Assembly (NCBI GenBank): GCA_028281535.1
Contig: JANQJS010000038.1
Span: forward strand, 1 to 64,000
Origin: Sedimentisphaerales bacterium
GTDB taxonomy: Bacteria > Planctomycetota > Phycisphaerae > Sedimentisphaerales > SM23-30
Direction of reading: 5' to 3'
DNA: 64,000 nt
Each line of letters opens with the position of its first letter. Position 1 is the stretch's first letter. A program made the position numbers and the translations under genes. The notes beneath the pieces were generated by a model that made no database searches, was not told where the DNA came from, and saw nothing but the letters and a program-made list of their open reading frames with translations. Shown piece after piece: positions 17,087-25,938 of the stretch.

Positions 17087-17169
17087 GATATATGTTGTTG
17101 GAAAATAATTGTTTCTGTCGGCAATAAGTGTTAATGCTACCGTAGCCATCAGCGTCAAGGAGGATTTGG

Positions 17170-20100
17170 ATGTTGGGTCGATTTAAAAGGGTCAGTAGAT
17201 TATCCGTATGTTTACTATTTGCGTTTTTGCTTGTGTTTTCAGAAACGCTACAAGCTGCGAAAATGTTCTGGACGGATTGGGGGAATGATCTGATTCGCAA
17301 GGCTGATGTTACTGGGCTCAATCAACAGACGGTGATTTCTCTTGGCTTAGTTTTTCCTCGCGGCATTGCTGTCGATACGGTCAATCAGAAAGTCTACTGG
17401 ACAGACAATGGCACCGACACGATTGAAAGAAGTAATTTAGATGGATCAAATAATCAGATAATGGTTAGTGGGTTAAGCAATCCTATCGGGTTGGTATTGG
17501 ATGTCGGAGGCAATAAGATCTATTGGACTGATATCACCTCAAAAAAGATTCAAAAATCAAACCTAGATGGCAGTGGTGTGCAAGATGTACTAACCGGTTT
17601 AAACCAGCCTTGGGGGCTTGATATCGATTTTACCAATTCCAAACTTTATTTTACCGATGCCTTAAATAATACTATTAGTCGATGTAATTTTGATGGATCT
17701 GGAGTTGAGTTGCTTATTAATACTGGTCTGTCTTTTCCACGTGATATTGCATTAGATGTTGTTGGTAATAAAATGTATTGGGCTGAAGATGGATCAGATA
17801 AAATTCGCTCGGCAGATTTGAATGGCAACAGTATCACAGATGTCGTGACGGGGTTGGCTGATCCGTTTGGTTTAACGATTGATGTTGATGCTGATAAACT
17901 TTATTGGACAGAGTTAACGGGAGATCGGATTGCCAGCTCTGATTTAAATGGAAACAACGTAACAACATTGGTTTCGACAGGACCGACATCTGCCCCCAAT
18001 AGTATTGCATTGGATTTGTCAATTGCTTCTCAGCCGAGTGAAGGTCCGCTTTCTCCTGGCGAATATGTTCCTTACGATACCCCGTCAGGTGTTGGTGTAC
18101 TCTATAATGCCGGAGCTGTGGCAGTGCATGTCTCCATGAGCGATGGTGGGCTTGCCAATCAACTGGATACACTATCGATCGAAACCGATGTAGCTGGTGA
18201 TGTTCATTTAATCGCAACAGATCAACTGACGGGGGCGTCCGGAATCTTAATCAGCGGTACGCAGGCCGTGGCATTAACGTTGCAGACGGGGCTGGATATT
18301 GCTGATATCGGTACGATCTGGGCCAACGGTCTTTCGTTTTTAGATGGGGTAGATCCGGGAAATAATGCCTCGGTTCAGGCCGCGAACTCTGATGTCTTTG
18401 GTTCGATTACCTTGCTGGAAACGGGCTCGACCATTGATGAAATTTCAATAACCGATCCTAATAGTGGAGCAGGTAGTGGTGTCATCAGCAGTAATATAAA
18501 TGTTGATGGTACGCTGACAACATTGCAGGTTGATGGATTTGCACAGGGGATTTGGGATTTAGAAACGAGTGTTGATGGGAATTGGAATGTTGGTGGAGCT
18601 TTTGCTGCTCAGGTGAATATGGCTTTATCTGTTGCTCCGACATCACATATGACATTTGATTCAATGACAGGGGGATTTATTTCACAATCAGGAGATTGGC
18701 AGGGAGCAATGACTATTTCCCAGGGAAATCTGGCCGGCACGATCACCCTTAATCAGGGAAACTATTCAGGTAATATAGATGTATTGCAGGGAAATCTTAG
18801 CGGACAACTTCACTTACTTTCAGGGGATTTGTCTGGTTCAATTAATGTGCCGAATGGCACGATAGATCAGATCATATTAAATGATGGAAGAATAAATTCC
18901 TTTGTAACTATTACCTCAGGAGGTTTAATTAATAGCATTAGTTGTTCAGGTGATATTGCTGGTGATATTCATGCTGGAGGTGGGCTGAATAGTTTAATTT
19001 CGATTGATGGAAATTTAACTTCTGAAGCTCAGGTTGTATCGGGTGGCACTGTCAGTTTGATTGATCTTGATTCAAATTTGACTGACCCGAATAATGCTGG
19101 AGCGTTTGAAGCCGATGTGAGTGTCGTTGGCGATGTTGTTTTGATAGAAATTGGAAGTGATTTTAGTGGTTCCCTGCAAGCAACGCATCATATTTCCAGT
19201 TTGCTTGTTGGTGGAGATATTGTATCTTCTGCTATGGTCAAAGCGGATTCTGATTTAGATCGACAGGGGGATATCAATATTATTGTTGCTGGTGGGAGCA
19301 TCGATATCGATGCATCGGCCGAAAATATTAATGCCATACAATCAGGCGCTTTAGGTAGTGGAGCAACCATTACAGGTAGTATTGTTGCAAACCAAAAAGT
19401 GAGTCTGGTCGATGCTGGTAGTGAAACAATGTTGGCGACTGTTATGGCTAAGGATGCTGTAACAGCATCCCCCCTTTTGGCAGTGATAGATAGTGATGTG
19501 AAGTATCTTATAGAATCTGATGCCGAACCTAATGATGCACATTTTGATTTGACATTTTATGGAAATAGTAATTCCGCAGATATTGTTATGAATATCTTAA
19601 ATGGCAGCGATTATGAATTAGAATTACGAACCGTCAATATGGCTGACAATAGCATCAATGATGCGCCTTTTGATTTAAATCAATTCAGTTTTGATCCTAA
19701 TACCACGAGTCGAGATTTGTCACTTCTGACCGTTGAAGGAAGCATTGTTCAGTCATTAATCATTGATAATGGTTCAGGGGGATCAATTGGTGCTTTGGTG
19801 GTTCAGGAGAATTTACTTGCTAGCACTTCTGATACAATTCAAGTCGATTTTATTGAATTAATTTCTACCAGTCAAATTGGTGGAATCGAAGCAACAGCGG
19901 CGTTGGTAGATCAGGTGGTAGAAACCAGTAACAATCAGGATCCTCTTACGAGTCCTGCAGATGGTAGTTTTAGAATTCCCGTCAGTTCAATAAATAATAC
20001 ATTTGCCTTTGTTGCGAATGAAACAGCCATTACGTTTATTGAATCAAATCTTGCTGAATGCGAATATACAGCGGCCGTAGATAAAGAAGTTACACTAACA

Positions 20101-21438
20101 ATAAGTAATGGCTTGCCAGAAAGAGGTGTTCAAAGACTCGTGCCATCGCAGTATGCTACAATACAAGCAGCTATTGATGCCAGTAGTGATGATGATATTG
20201 TGATTATCGCTCCGGGTACCTATACTGGAACTGGTAATCGAGATATCGATTTTCAGGGCAAGAAAATTATTGTTCGAAGTGAGGATCCTGATGATCCTTT
20301 GATTATGAATTCAACGGTTATTGATTGCAACGGTTCTGTTGTAAATAATCATCGTGGTTTTATCTTTAATAATGCAGAATCTAATAGTTCCGTGTTAAGT
20401 GGTCTGACAATTCGAGATGGTTTTTCTGATTTTGGAGGTGGGATATTATGTGAGAATAGTTCTCCTACCATTTCATTTTGTCAAATTGAAAATTGTTTGG
20501 CTACAAATAATGGCGGTGGTCTCTACGGTAGTAATACGAGTCAGCCAGCAATCAGTTTCAGCTTGTTTAAAAATAATACCGCCAGTTTTTTTGGTGGGGG
20601 CCTTTCATTATGGTCTGCTAGCCAGATAAGGTTACAAAATGTAGCATTGGTAGGTAATCAGGCTAAATTTGGCGGGGGTATTTATGCGACAGAAAGTGGA
20701 CTGGTATTATCGAATGTTACGGTTACTAAAAATATGGGTGATATATCCAGCAGCCGAGGCGGCGGTTTATTTGCCTTAGATGCAAATATCGCGATTGATA
20801 ATTCTATCTTCTGGAATAATCAAGCTCCTTTTGGTCATGAAATTGCATTAAATGGGGCAACGACAACCTTAGAAATAAATTATAGTGACATTCAAGGTTC
20901 TGAGAATCAAATAGACAATATTGGCGGTGCAAATATCATGTGGGGATTGGGTAATATTGATCAGGATCCATTATTTGTTGACCCGAATAATGATTTAAGA
21001 TGTCAAAGTCAAGGATTGCGCTGGGATCCTGATTTCTTCGGAGCGGGCAATGGTGGATGGGTTTCAGATGCGCAAACCAGTCGTTGTATTGATGCCGGAA
21101 ATCCTGGTAAGTCCCTTAAAGATGAAGTATTAGACATACCTGCAGATCCTCTCAATTTAATTGGCGTAAATATTCGCTTAAATATGGGCGTTTATGGTGG
21201 CACAGATCAAGCAAGCCTGGCACCTGGACAATTGATTGATCCCATTGGTTGGTCTTTATTAGAAGATCTTACGAATGATGGACATGTCAATATTAATGAT
21301 ATCGCAGGGTTTTCAGAAAGTTGGTTAGCGAATACGTTGTGTTTGCCTGGAGATATAAATAGAAATGGACTTGTCGATATGTATGATCTTGTAGACATAT
21401 CACAAGCCTGGTTTAATACTACATCCTGGGCACACTAA
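17170..21438 (+). CDS. large secreted protein: YWTD propeller, beta-solenoid, pectate-lyase-like repeats, dockerin-like tail
   Basis: A 1422-residue exported protein starting at ATG 17170 with AGGAGG upstream. It has an N-terminal signal peptide (LSVCLLFAFLLVF...LQAA). Residues about 30-285 hold LDL-receptor class B (YWTD) repeats such as KVYWTDNGTD, KIYWTDITS and KLYWTELTG, which form a six-bladed propeller. A long Gly/Ser/Asn-rich region follows, with short repeats like GNLAGTITLNQGN and GNLSGQLHLLSGD (about 500-640), typical of a beta-solenoid. From about 990, YATIQAAIDAS and APGTYTGTG start a parallel beta-helix of the pectate-lyase/right-handed type. Residues 1364-1420 carry two EF-hand-like dockerin repeats (LTNDGHVNINDIAGF, DINRNGLVDMYDLV). 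It is likely a surface or extracellular adhesin or carbohydrate-binding protein. No enzymatic residues recognised. Confidence 0.75.
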   Translation: MLGRFKRVSRLSVCLLFAFLLVFSETLQAAKMFWTDWGNDLIRKADVTGLNQQTVISLGLVFPRGIAVDTVNQKVYWTDNGTDTIERSNLDGSNNQIMVSGLSNPIGLVLDVGGNKIYWTDITSKKIQKSNLDGSGVQDVLTGLNQPWGLDIDFTNSKLYFTDALNNTISRCNFDGSGVELLINTGLSFPRDIALDVVGNKMYWAEDGSDKIRSADLNGNSITDVVTGLADPFGLTIDVDADKLYWTELTGDRIASSDLNGNNVTTLVSTGPTSAPNSIALDLSIASQPSEGPLSPGEYVPYDTPSGVGVLYNAGAVAVHVSMSDGGLANQLDTLSIETDVAGDVHLIATDQLTGASGILISGTQAVALTLQTGLDIADIGTIWANGLSFLDGVDPGNNASVQAANSDVFGSITLLETGSTIDEISITDPNSGAGSGVISSNINVDGTLTTLQVDGFAQGIWDLETSVDGNWNVGGAFAAQVNMALSVAPTSHMTFDSMTGGFISQSGDWQGAMTISQGNLAGTITLNQGNYSGNIDVLQGNLSGQLHLLSGDLSGSINVPNGTIDQIILNDGRINSFVTITSGGLINSISCSGDIAGDIHAGGGLNSLISIDGNLTSEAQVVSGGTVSLIDLDSNLTDPNNAGAFEADVSVVGDVVLIEIGSDFSGSLQATHHISSLLVGGDIVSSAMVKADSDLDRQGDINIIVAGGSIDIDASAENINAIQSGALGSGATITGSIVANQKVSLVDAGSETMLATVMAKDAVTASPLLAVIDSDVKYLIESDAEPNDAHFDLTFYGNSNSADIVMNILNGSDYELELRTVNMADNSINDAPFDLNQFSFDPNTTSRDLSLLTVEGSIVQSLIIDNGSGGSIGALVVQENLLASTSDTIQVDFIELISTSQIGGIEATAALVDQVVETSNNQDPLTSPADGSFRIPVSSINNTFAFVANETAITFIESNLAECEYTAAVDKEVTLTISNGLPERGVQRLVPSQYATIQAAIDASSDDDIVIIAPGTYTGTGNRDIDFQGKKIIVRSEDPDDPLIMNSTVIDCNGSVVNNHRGFIFNNAESNSSVLSGLTIRDGFSDFGGGILCENSSPTISFCQIENCLATNNGGGLYGSNTSQPAISFSLFKNNTASFFGGGLSLWSASQIRLQNVALVGNQAKFGGGIYATESGLVLSNVTVTKNMGDISSSRGGGLFALDANIAIDNSIFWNNQAPFGHEIALNGATTTLEINYSDIQGSENQIDNIGGANIMWGLGNIDQDPLFVDPNNDLRCQSQGLRWDPDFFGAGNGGWVSDAQTSRCIDAGNPGKSLKDEVLDIPADPLNLIGVNIRLNMGVYGGTDQASLAPGQLIDPIGWSLLEDLTNDGHVNINDIAGFSESWLANTLCLPGDINRNGLVDMYDLVDISQAWFNTTSWAH

Positions 21439-21462
21439 AATTTGTTAATGGTAACTTGCCTA

Positions 21463-22863
21463 TTAGCCACCTAATAAAATTGACAATATAGATGATTTGC
21501 TTTGATTTAATGATCCTAGCAAAGCGGCATTGATTTCAAATAGGGTATTAAGTCGTTGGTTGTTGGCAGTCTCAGAGACAACGTCGACATCATTGAGTTG
21601 ACTGATACCAGAGGCCAGGTTGACTTTCGTCGCGGCCATTGAATTAAGGGTTGAATCAACGGTGTATCGGCTAACGGCACCTAGTCGACCGCGTTCATAT
21701 GAGATTAAATTACTCCCTGCTTCGATAATATCCTGGGCTGCTTCAAAATTACCAGTAGAAATTGCGTTTGTACCACCACTCTTTAGGGTTGTTAATTTTC
21801 CCAGGCTGTCATTTCCCAGGTTTCCAGCTGATACTGAGGAAATACCGATGTTCAGAGCGTCACTGGCTGCTGGGCTCAATTGAAAATTTGCACCATTACC
21901 ACTGACAGTAAACGTTTCAGATCCAGTTGTCGTACCAAACGCGGTGGTTAAAGTAAATTTAGCTGATGTAGATCCACTTGAGAAATTGATCGCCATGCCA
22001 TTTTCTTCTGCTGCGGAACCATTGACTGTAACGGTAGGGTCTACACCGTAATCTGATGTGATACTACCATTGAAATTGAAGGTACCTTGGGTAACATTAA
22101 CGGCGACATATTGATCATCGCCATAATATTCTGAATAGAGTTCGAGGTTACCGCCATTATTGACTGCTGTGACGCCTGTGACTTCGGTTTGTGCATTGAT
22201 GGCTGTTTCCATCGTGGCAACATTTGTGGCTGCCGCAAAAGAAAAATCGTAAGACCCCTTATTGCCTGTGACCGTAAATTCTGTAGTAGCCCCTAAAGCC
22301 CCACCAGCATAAATCATTTGCGCACGTTGAGCCGCACTGGTGACAGCTACGGTAAGATCTACAGACCCACTAGATGTGTCTGCTGAATTAATTCGAACAT
22401 CTTGAAGATCTGCTGAATCGATCCCTGAGACATTAAAGCCAAGATTACCATCCAGCAATCGTGTGCCATTAAATGTGGTTGTATTGGCAATACGGTTAAT
22501 TGAATCAATGGCGCTATCGATTTCAGCTTGATAGGCTGCTTTTTCGTCAGCGGTTGCGCCGCTGTCGGATGCCAGGACCACTTTGGTGTTAATCGTATCG
22601 AGTAAGTCGGAGATTTCGCTCAGTCCACCATCAGCGGTGTCGAGCATATTGGAAATGCGTTGGCCATTTTTTGTAACCGCATCAATTTCTGCTACTTCAG
22701 ATTCCAACTGCGATAGACGGATTACCCCTGAAGGGTCGTCTGCGGCCGTAGTAATTCGCTGTGCTGTAGCGAGTCGTGTGTTTGACAAAGCTAACTGTGT
22801 TCCCAGGCTCATCAAATTATTGAGTATGCCTTGGCTTTGAAAGCTAGAGTTAATATTAAACAT
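21463..22863 (-). CDS. fliC: flagellin
   Basis: A 466-residue flagellin, the filament subunit exported by the flagellar type III system. The N-terminal D0/D1 region shows LSNTRLATAQRITTAADDPSG and the long heptad helix ending NTTTFNGTRLLDG; the C-terminal partner helices include LNSMAATKVNLASGISQLNDVDVV and end ILSILLGG. The middle (about 150-370) is Thr/Ser/Gly-rich, offering many sites for O-glycosylation, in keeping with the nonulosonate and Maf genes at 50-60 kb. I chose the second of two adjacent ATGs (22863), since GGAGG is 6 nt upstream of it. A glycosyltransferase gene is divergent across a 427-bp gap. Confidence 0.92.
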   Translation of the reverse strand: MFNINSSFQSQGILNNLMSLGTQLALSNTRLATAQRITTAADDPSGVIRLSQLESEVAEIDAVTKNGQRISNMLDTADGGLSEISDLLDTINTKVVLASDSGATADEKAAYQAEIDSAIDSINRIANTTTFNGTRLLDGNLGFNVSGIDSADLQDVRINSADTSSGSVDLTVAVTSAAQRAQMIYAGGALGATTEFTVTGNKGSYDFSFAAATNVATMETAINAQTEVTGVTAVNNGGNLELYSEYYGDDQYVAVNVTQGTFNFNGSITSDYGVDPTVTVNGSAAEENGMAINFSSGSTSAKFTLTTAFGTTTGSETFTVSGNGANFQLSPAASDALNIGISSVSAGNLGNDSLGKLTTLKSGGTNAISTGNFEAAQDIIEAGSNLISYERGRLGAVSRYTVDSTLNSMAATKVNLASGISQLNDVDVVSETANNQRLNTLFEINAALLGSLNQSKSSILSILLGG

Positions 22864-23219
22864 CATATTCCTCCTGTATCTCCGATAGTGCTTGGCCGCT
22901 CAAAATTTCCCTGGACGAGCGCGCAAGCTGGGCGCAAAAAAATAAGCATGGCATCGTTACATTACAGGTAAACGAATGGCATGCTTCTTAAAGTCGCTTT
23001 ATGTTTTTACTTGGCAGCATTCAGACGTACGCTGAGCACTTGACCAAATGTGGCTGTATGCCGGGAGATGTTGTTAGACTGTGATTTCCTGGATCAGCCG
23101 TTTACCAACAAGCCTTATTTGTTGGCTGTTAATCTCGACATAAATTTGTATTAACTATTCAACTTTAATGTAAAATATAAATAGGGGACAAGCAAGCGAA
23201 TCAACAATAATTGTATAAA
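22864..23219. other. flagellin upstream gap
   Basis: Non-coding leader of flagellin, shared with the divergent glycosyltransferase gene. It contains a 7-bp inverted repeat CCAACAA/TTGTTGG (23105-23111 and 23119-23125) able to form a small hairpin. I found no convincing sigma-28 or sigma-54 site directed at flagellin; only a weak match exists at 22973-23001. No open frame of note. Confidence 0.4.
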
Positions 23220-23248
23220 TAAAGTTAGCAAATTTGTCTGTCCGATAA
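23220..23248 (+). promoter_or_regulatory. sigma-28-like promoter before the glycosyltransferase gene
   Basis: TAAAGTTA at 23220-23227, 13 nt, then TCCGATAA at 23241-23248, which matches seven of eight bases of the FliA -10 element GCCGATAA. The spacing is 2 nt longer than in E. coli. It ends 42 nt before the GTG start at 23291. A motif with identical spacing lies before the Maf gene (59726-59754). Confidence 0.45.
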
Positions 23249-23290
23249 TATAGTATGTGATTGGAATGATTATCGTCAAAGGTTGAAATT

Positions 23291-24634
23291 GTGAAAACAA
23301 TCTTATATATAACGCATCATTATAAACCCAGTTCTTTCGCTGCAGGATTACGTGCTGAGCGATTTATAGAGGCTTTATCGAACCATTATCGAGTGGTGGT
23401 TGTTACCTTGGCTGAATCGCCTTCCATCCAATCAGGGCAAGACAATTTAAAGGTCTACCGGATCGGGCAGAATGGCGATATCCCCAGTGAGTTAAATTGT
23501 AGCGATTGTAACAACTGGCCAGAGCATTTGGATCTGCCAGGACCAGACTTAGATCCGACTTTGGCTAGAGCGCTTTATCGTTCAGGTCAAGCTATTATCG
23601 GACAAGAAAAACCAGAGTGGATTTTTACTACAGCGCCGCCATTTCCCTATTTAGCGGTAGGTGCTCAATTATCAAAATTACATCAAATTCCACACGTCAT
23701 AGAGTTTCGTGATGCCTGGTTTACAGGGATGTACTGGCCTTATCAAAATCGATCCCAAAAATCGAGTGCTAAAAGATGGGAAAAAGAATGTGTTGATTCC
23801 GCAGAAAAGATTATTACGGTAACTGATACCTATAGAGACATACTTATTGATCAGTACGGTAAGCAAATAAATGATAAAATTATAACAATACGTCATGGTA
23901 TTTTTTCCAGTGAAATGAATTTCCCTCAAGGGGCTGACGACCAATTAATTTTGGATAACAATAAGTTCAATTTTGTCTATACCGGGCAGTTAAGAGGTTT
24001 GGATGTTGTTTCCACCTCACGAGTTTTGAAACCATTTTTGAATATAGCCAGAGGGGTAAAACGTCTAGCTACAGGGGCAACTCATTGTGAAAACTTAATG
24101 CTTGAGTGGATGTCTCCTCATATTCTATTTACTTCAATTTCAACACTTGTTAAAAAAAATCCTGATCTTAAGAACAAAATACATGTGAGTTTTGTCGGGC
24201 GAGAATTTTCAGAAATTGATGAATGGATCAAGCGTTTAAATATTGAAACGATGGTCACTCAATATGGATTACAGCCATTTCATAAAGCCCGGAGTATTGC
24301 CCAGCAGGCAAACAGCCTTATCATGAGTTTATATGGGATTCGGGGAATGGATTACCATTGGTGTGTTCCGAGTAAAATTTATACCTATATGGGAACTGGG
24401 AATCATGTCTTAGCGTTGTTACCTCCTGGTGAGGCTGCTGATATTATTACGCGATCAGGACTTGGAAAAGTGGTTCATCCGGAAGACCAAATTGGGCTTA
24501 CCAATTCGATTGAAGAGCTTTATCATAATTGGCAACAAGGCCAAAAATTGAGTCAGCCTGATTGGGACTATATCAACCAATTTAAATTTGATGATCAAGT
24601 TGAGAAAATGATTCGTTGTATAGGTCGAGTGTAA
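23291..24634 (+). CDS. GT4-like glycosyltransferase
   Basis: A 447-residue GT-B fold transferase. The N-terminal half opens with ILYITHHYKPSSFAAGLRAERFIEAL, the usual acceptor-side start of group 1 transferases. The C-terminal half contains VPSKIYTYMGTGNHVLALLPPGEAADII, the nucleotide-sugar-binding region of GT4 enzymes. An insertion of about 60 residues lies between the domains (around 240-300). It has no membrane segment. Donor and acceptor are unknown; its position divergent from flagellin and the sigma-28-like element upstream suggest a role in flagellin or envelope glycosylation. Translation starts at GTG 23291. Confidence 0.75.
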   Translation: MKTILYITHHYKPSSFAAGLRAERFIEALSNHYRVVVVTLAESPSIQSGQDNLKVYRIGQNGDIPSELNCSDCNNWPEHLDLPGPDLDPTLARALYRSGQAIIGQEKPEWIFTTAPPFPYLAVGAQLSKLHQIPHVIEFRDAWFTGMYWPYQNRSQKSSAKRWEKECVDSAEKIITVTDTYRDILIDQYGKQINDKIITIRHGIFSSEMNFPQGADDQLILDNNKFNFVYTGQLRGLDVVSTSRVLKPFLNIARGVKRLATGATHCENLMLEWMSPHILFTSISTLVKKNPDLKNKIHVSFVGREFSEIDEWIKRLNIETMVTQYGLQPFHKARSIAQQANSLIMSLYGIRGMDYHWCVPSKIYTYMGTGNHVLALLPPGEAADIITRSGLGKVVHPEDQIGLTNSIEELYHNWQQGQKLSQPDWDYINQFKFDDQVEKMIRCIGRV

Positions 24635-24635
24635 A

Positions 24636-24672
24636 TGTGCTGGAATTAATAGGCAAAAAAATAACCAGCACA
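24636..24672 (+). terminator. hairpin just after the glycosyltransferase stop
   Basis: An 8-bp inverted repeat TGTGCTGG (24636-24643) and CCAGCACA (24665-24672) with a 21-nt loop begins 2 nt past the stop. It lacks a T-run, so it may only stabilise the mRNA end. The rest of 24673-24912 is non-coding; nothing else supported. Confidence 0.35.
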
Positions 24673-24912
24673 AGAATCGGCCGGTCGGGGGAAGGGAGGG
24701 AAAACCAAAACCTGCGCTGGCTCTTAAGTCATATTTAATTGTTCATACAAATTATTTGACATAACTATCGTATTAACTACTTCTATTATCAGCTTTATCG
24801 TATATTACTACTATCGGAATTCCCCTGATATTTGCAAATTACAAATAGTGGATTCGTGACTCTTTAAATGGATCTTTTGTGTTATTTGGTGAATGTTGGC
24901 TATAATATTAAT

Positions 24913-25938
24913 TCAGCCACCAATCGAATACATTTCGACTTTTTTACTAGAGCTAATCGAAGAGGTGTTTCTTAATTGAGAGTATTGGTCTTGCCGATCA
25001 GTCCAATGTTGTTTAATGGTTTTTAATAAGTCTTCGTCAGATGTTTGATTTCGTAGAAGTGTTTTTAGATCAAATCCATTTTGTGCAAACAGGCAGGTAT
25101 AAAGCTTACCATCAGCAGAAAGCCTGGCGCGATGGCAATCGCCACAGAATGGGTGCGATACAGAAGAAATAAATCCAAATTCTCCCGAGCCATCTGAAAA
25201 TTGATAACGTTGAGCTACTTCACCTTTATAGTTTGGGTCGATAGGGTAAACGTTCCATTTTTTTTCGATTGTTTTCAATAGTTTTTTGGAAGAAACAACG
25301 TCTTTGGTTGACCATTGATTAAGATTGCCAACATCCATGAATTCAATGAAACGCAAAATTAAATTGTGTTTTTTGCAATACTCCAGCATCTCTATAACGC
25401 AATGATCGTTGATATCTTTTTTGACCACCATATTGATTTTGACAGGACCTGATAATTGCTTTTTGGCTAAAGCAATGCCATCTAAAATATTTTGTAGTGG
25501 AAATGATTTGCCAGAAATTTTTTCAAAAATATGTTGGTCTAATGAATCTAGACTAACCGTTATTCTATCCAGGCCAGCATCTTTTAGTTTATCGATATTT
25601 TGAGACAGAAGTGCACCGTTCGTTGTTAGTGCGATATCTTCAATACCTTGAATAGGTTTAAGCATTGAAATTAACTGATGGCAATCTTTTCTAACGAGAG
25701 GTTCGCCGCCTGTGATACGCAATTTCTTGACACCGCATTGGCTAAATAATTTTACCGTGCGAATTATTTCTTCGTAGCTGAGAATGTTGGACCGATCCAT
25801 GAATTGATAAGATTCGTTATAATGAGATTCTGGCATGCAATAAGTGCATCGGAAATTACAGCGATCTGTTATCGAAATCCTTAGGTCTCGTAAAGGTCTG
25901 GCTAATTGATCAATTGGATTTTGTTGTGAGGTTTTCAT
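24913..25938 (-). CDS. moaA: GTP 3',8-cyclase (molybdenum cofactor step 1)
   Basis: A 341-residue radical SAM enzyme that, with MoaC, converts GTP to cyclic pyranopterin monophosphate. The N-terminal cluster motif is RCNFRCTYCMPE, the SAM-binding GGEP is in LRITGGEPLVRKD, and the C-terminal second [4Fe-4S] site is CGDCHRARLSADGKLYTC. The protein ends SIGG, the Gly-Gly tail required for activity in known MoaA. It overlaps the end of the YdeP-like gene by 4 nt (ATGA), so the two are translationally coupled. The other Moco genes are divergent at 28379-32349. Confidence 0.95.
   Translation of the reverse strand: MKTSQQNPIDQLARPLRDLRISITDRCNFRCTYCMPESHYNESYQFMDRSNILSYEEIIRTVKLFSQCGVKKLRITGGEPLVRKDCHQLISMLKPIQGIEDIALTTNGALLSQNIDKLKDAGLDRITVSLDSLDQHIFEKISGKSFPLQNILDGIALAKKQLSGPVKINMVVKKDINDHCVIEMLEYCKKHNLILRFIEFMDVGNLNQWSTKDVVSSKKLLKTIEKKWNVYPIDPNYKGEVAQRYQFSDGSGEFGFISSVSHPFCGDCHRARLSADGKLYTCLFAQNGFDLKTLLRNQTSDEDLLKTIKQHWTDRQDQYSQLRNTSSISSSKKVEMYSIGG

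Noticed and set aside
22973-23001. Possible sigma-28 promoter for flagellin on the minus strand (TAAAG-N17-GCCATTCG)
   Set aside because: The spacing agrees with the two better sites, but the -10 part matches only four of eight bases.
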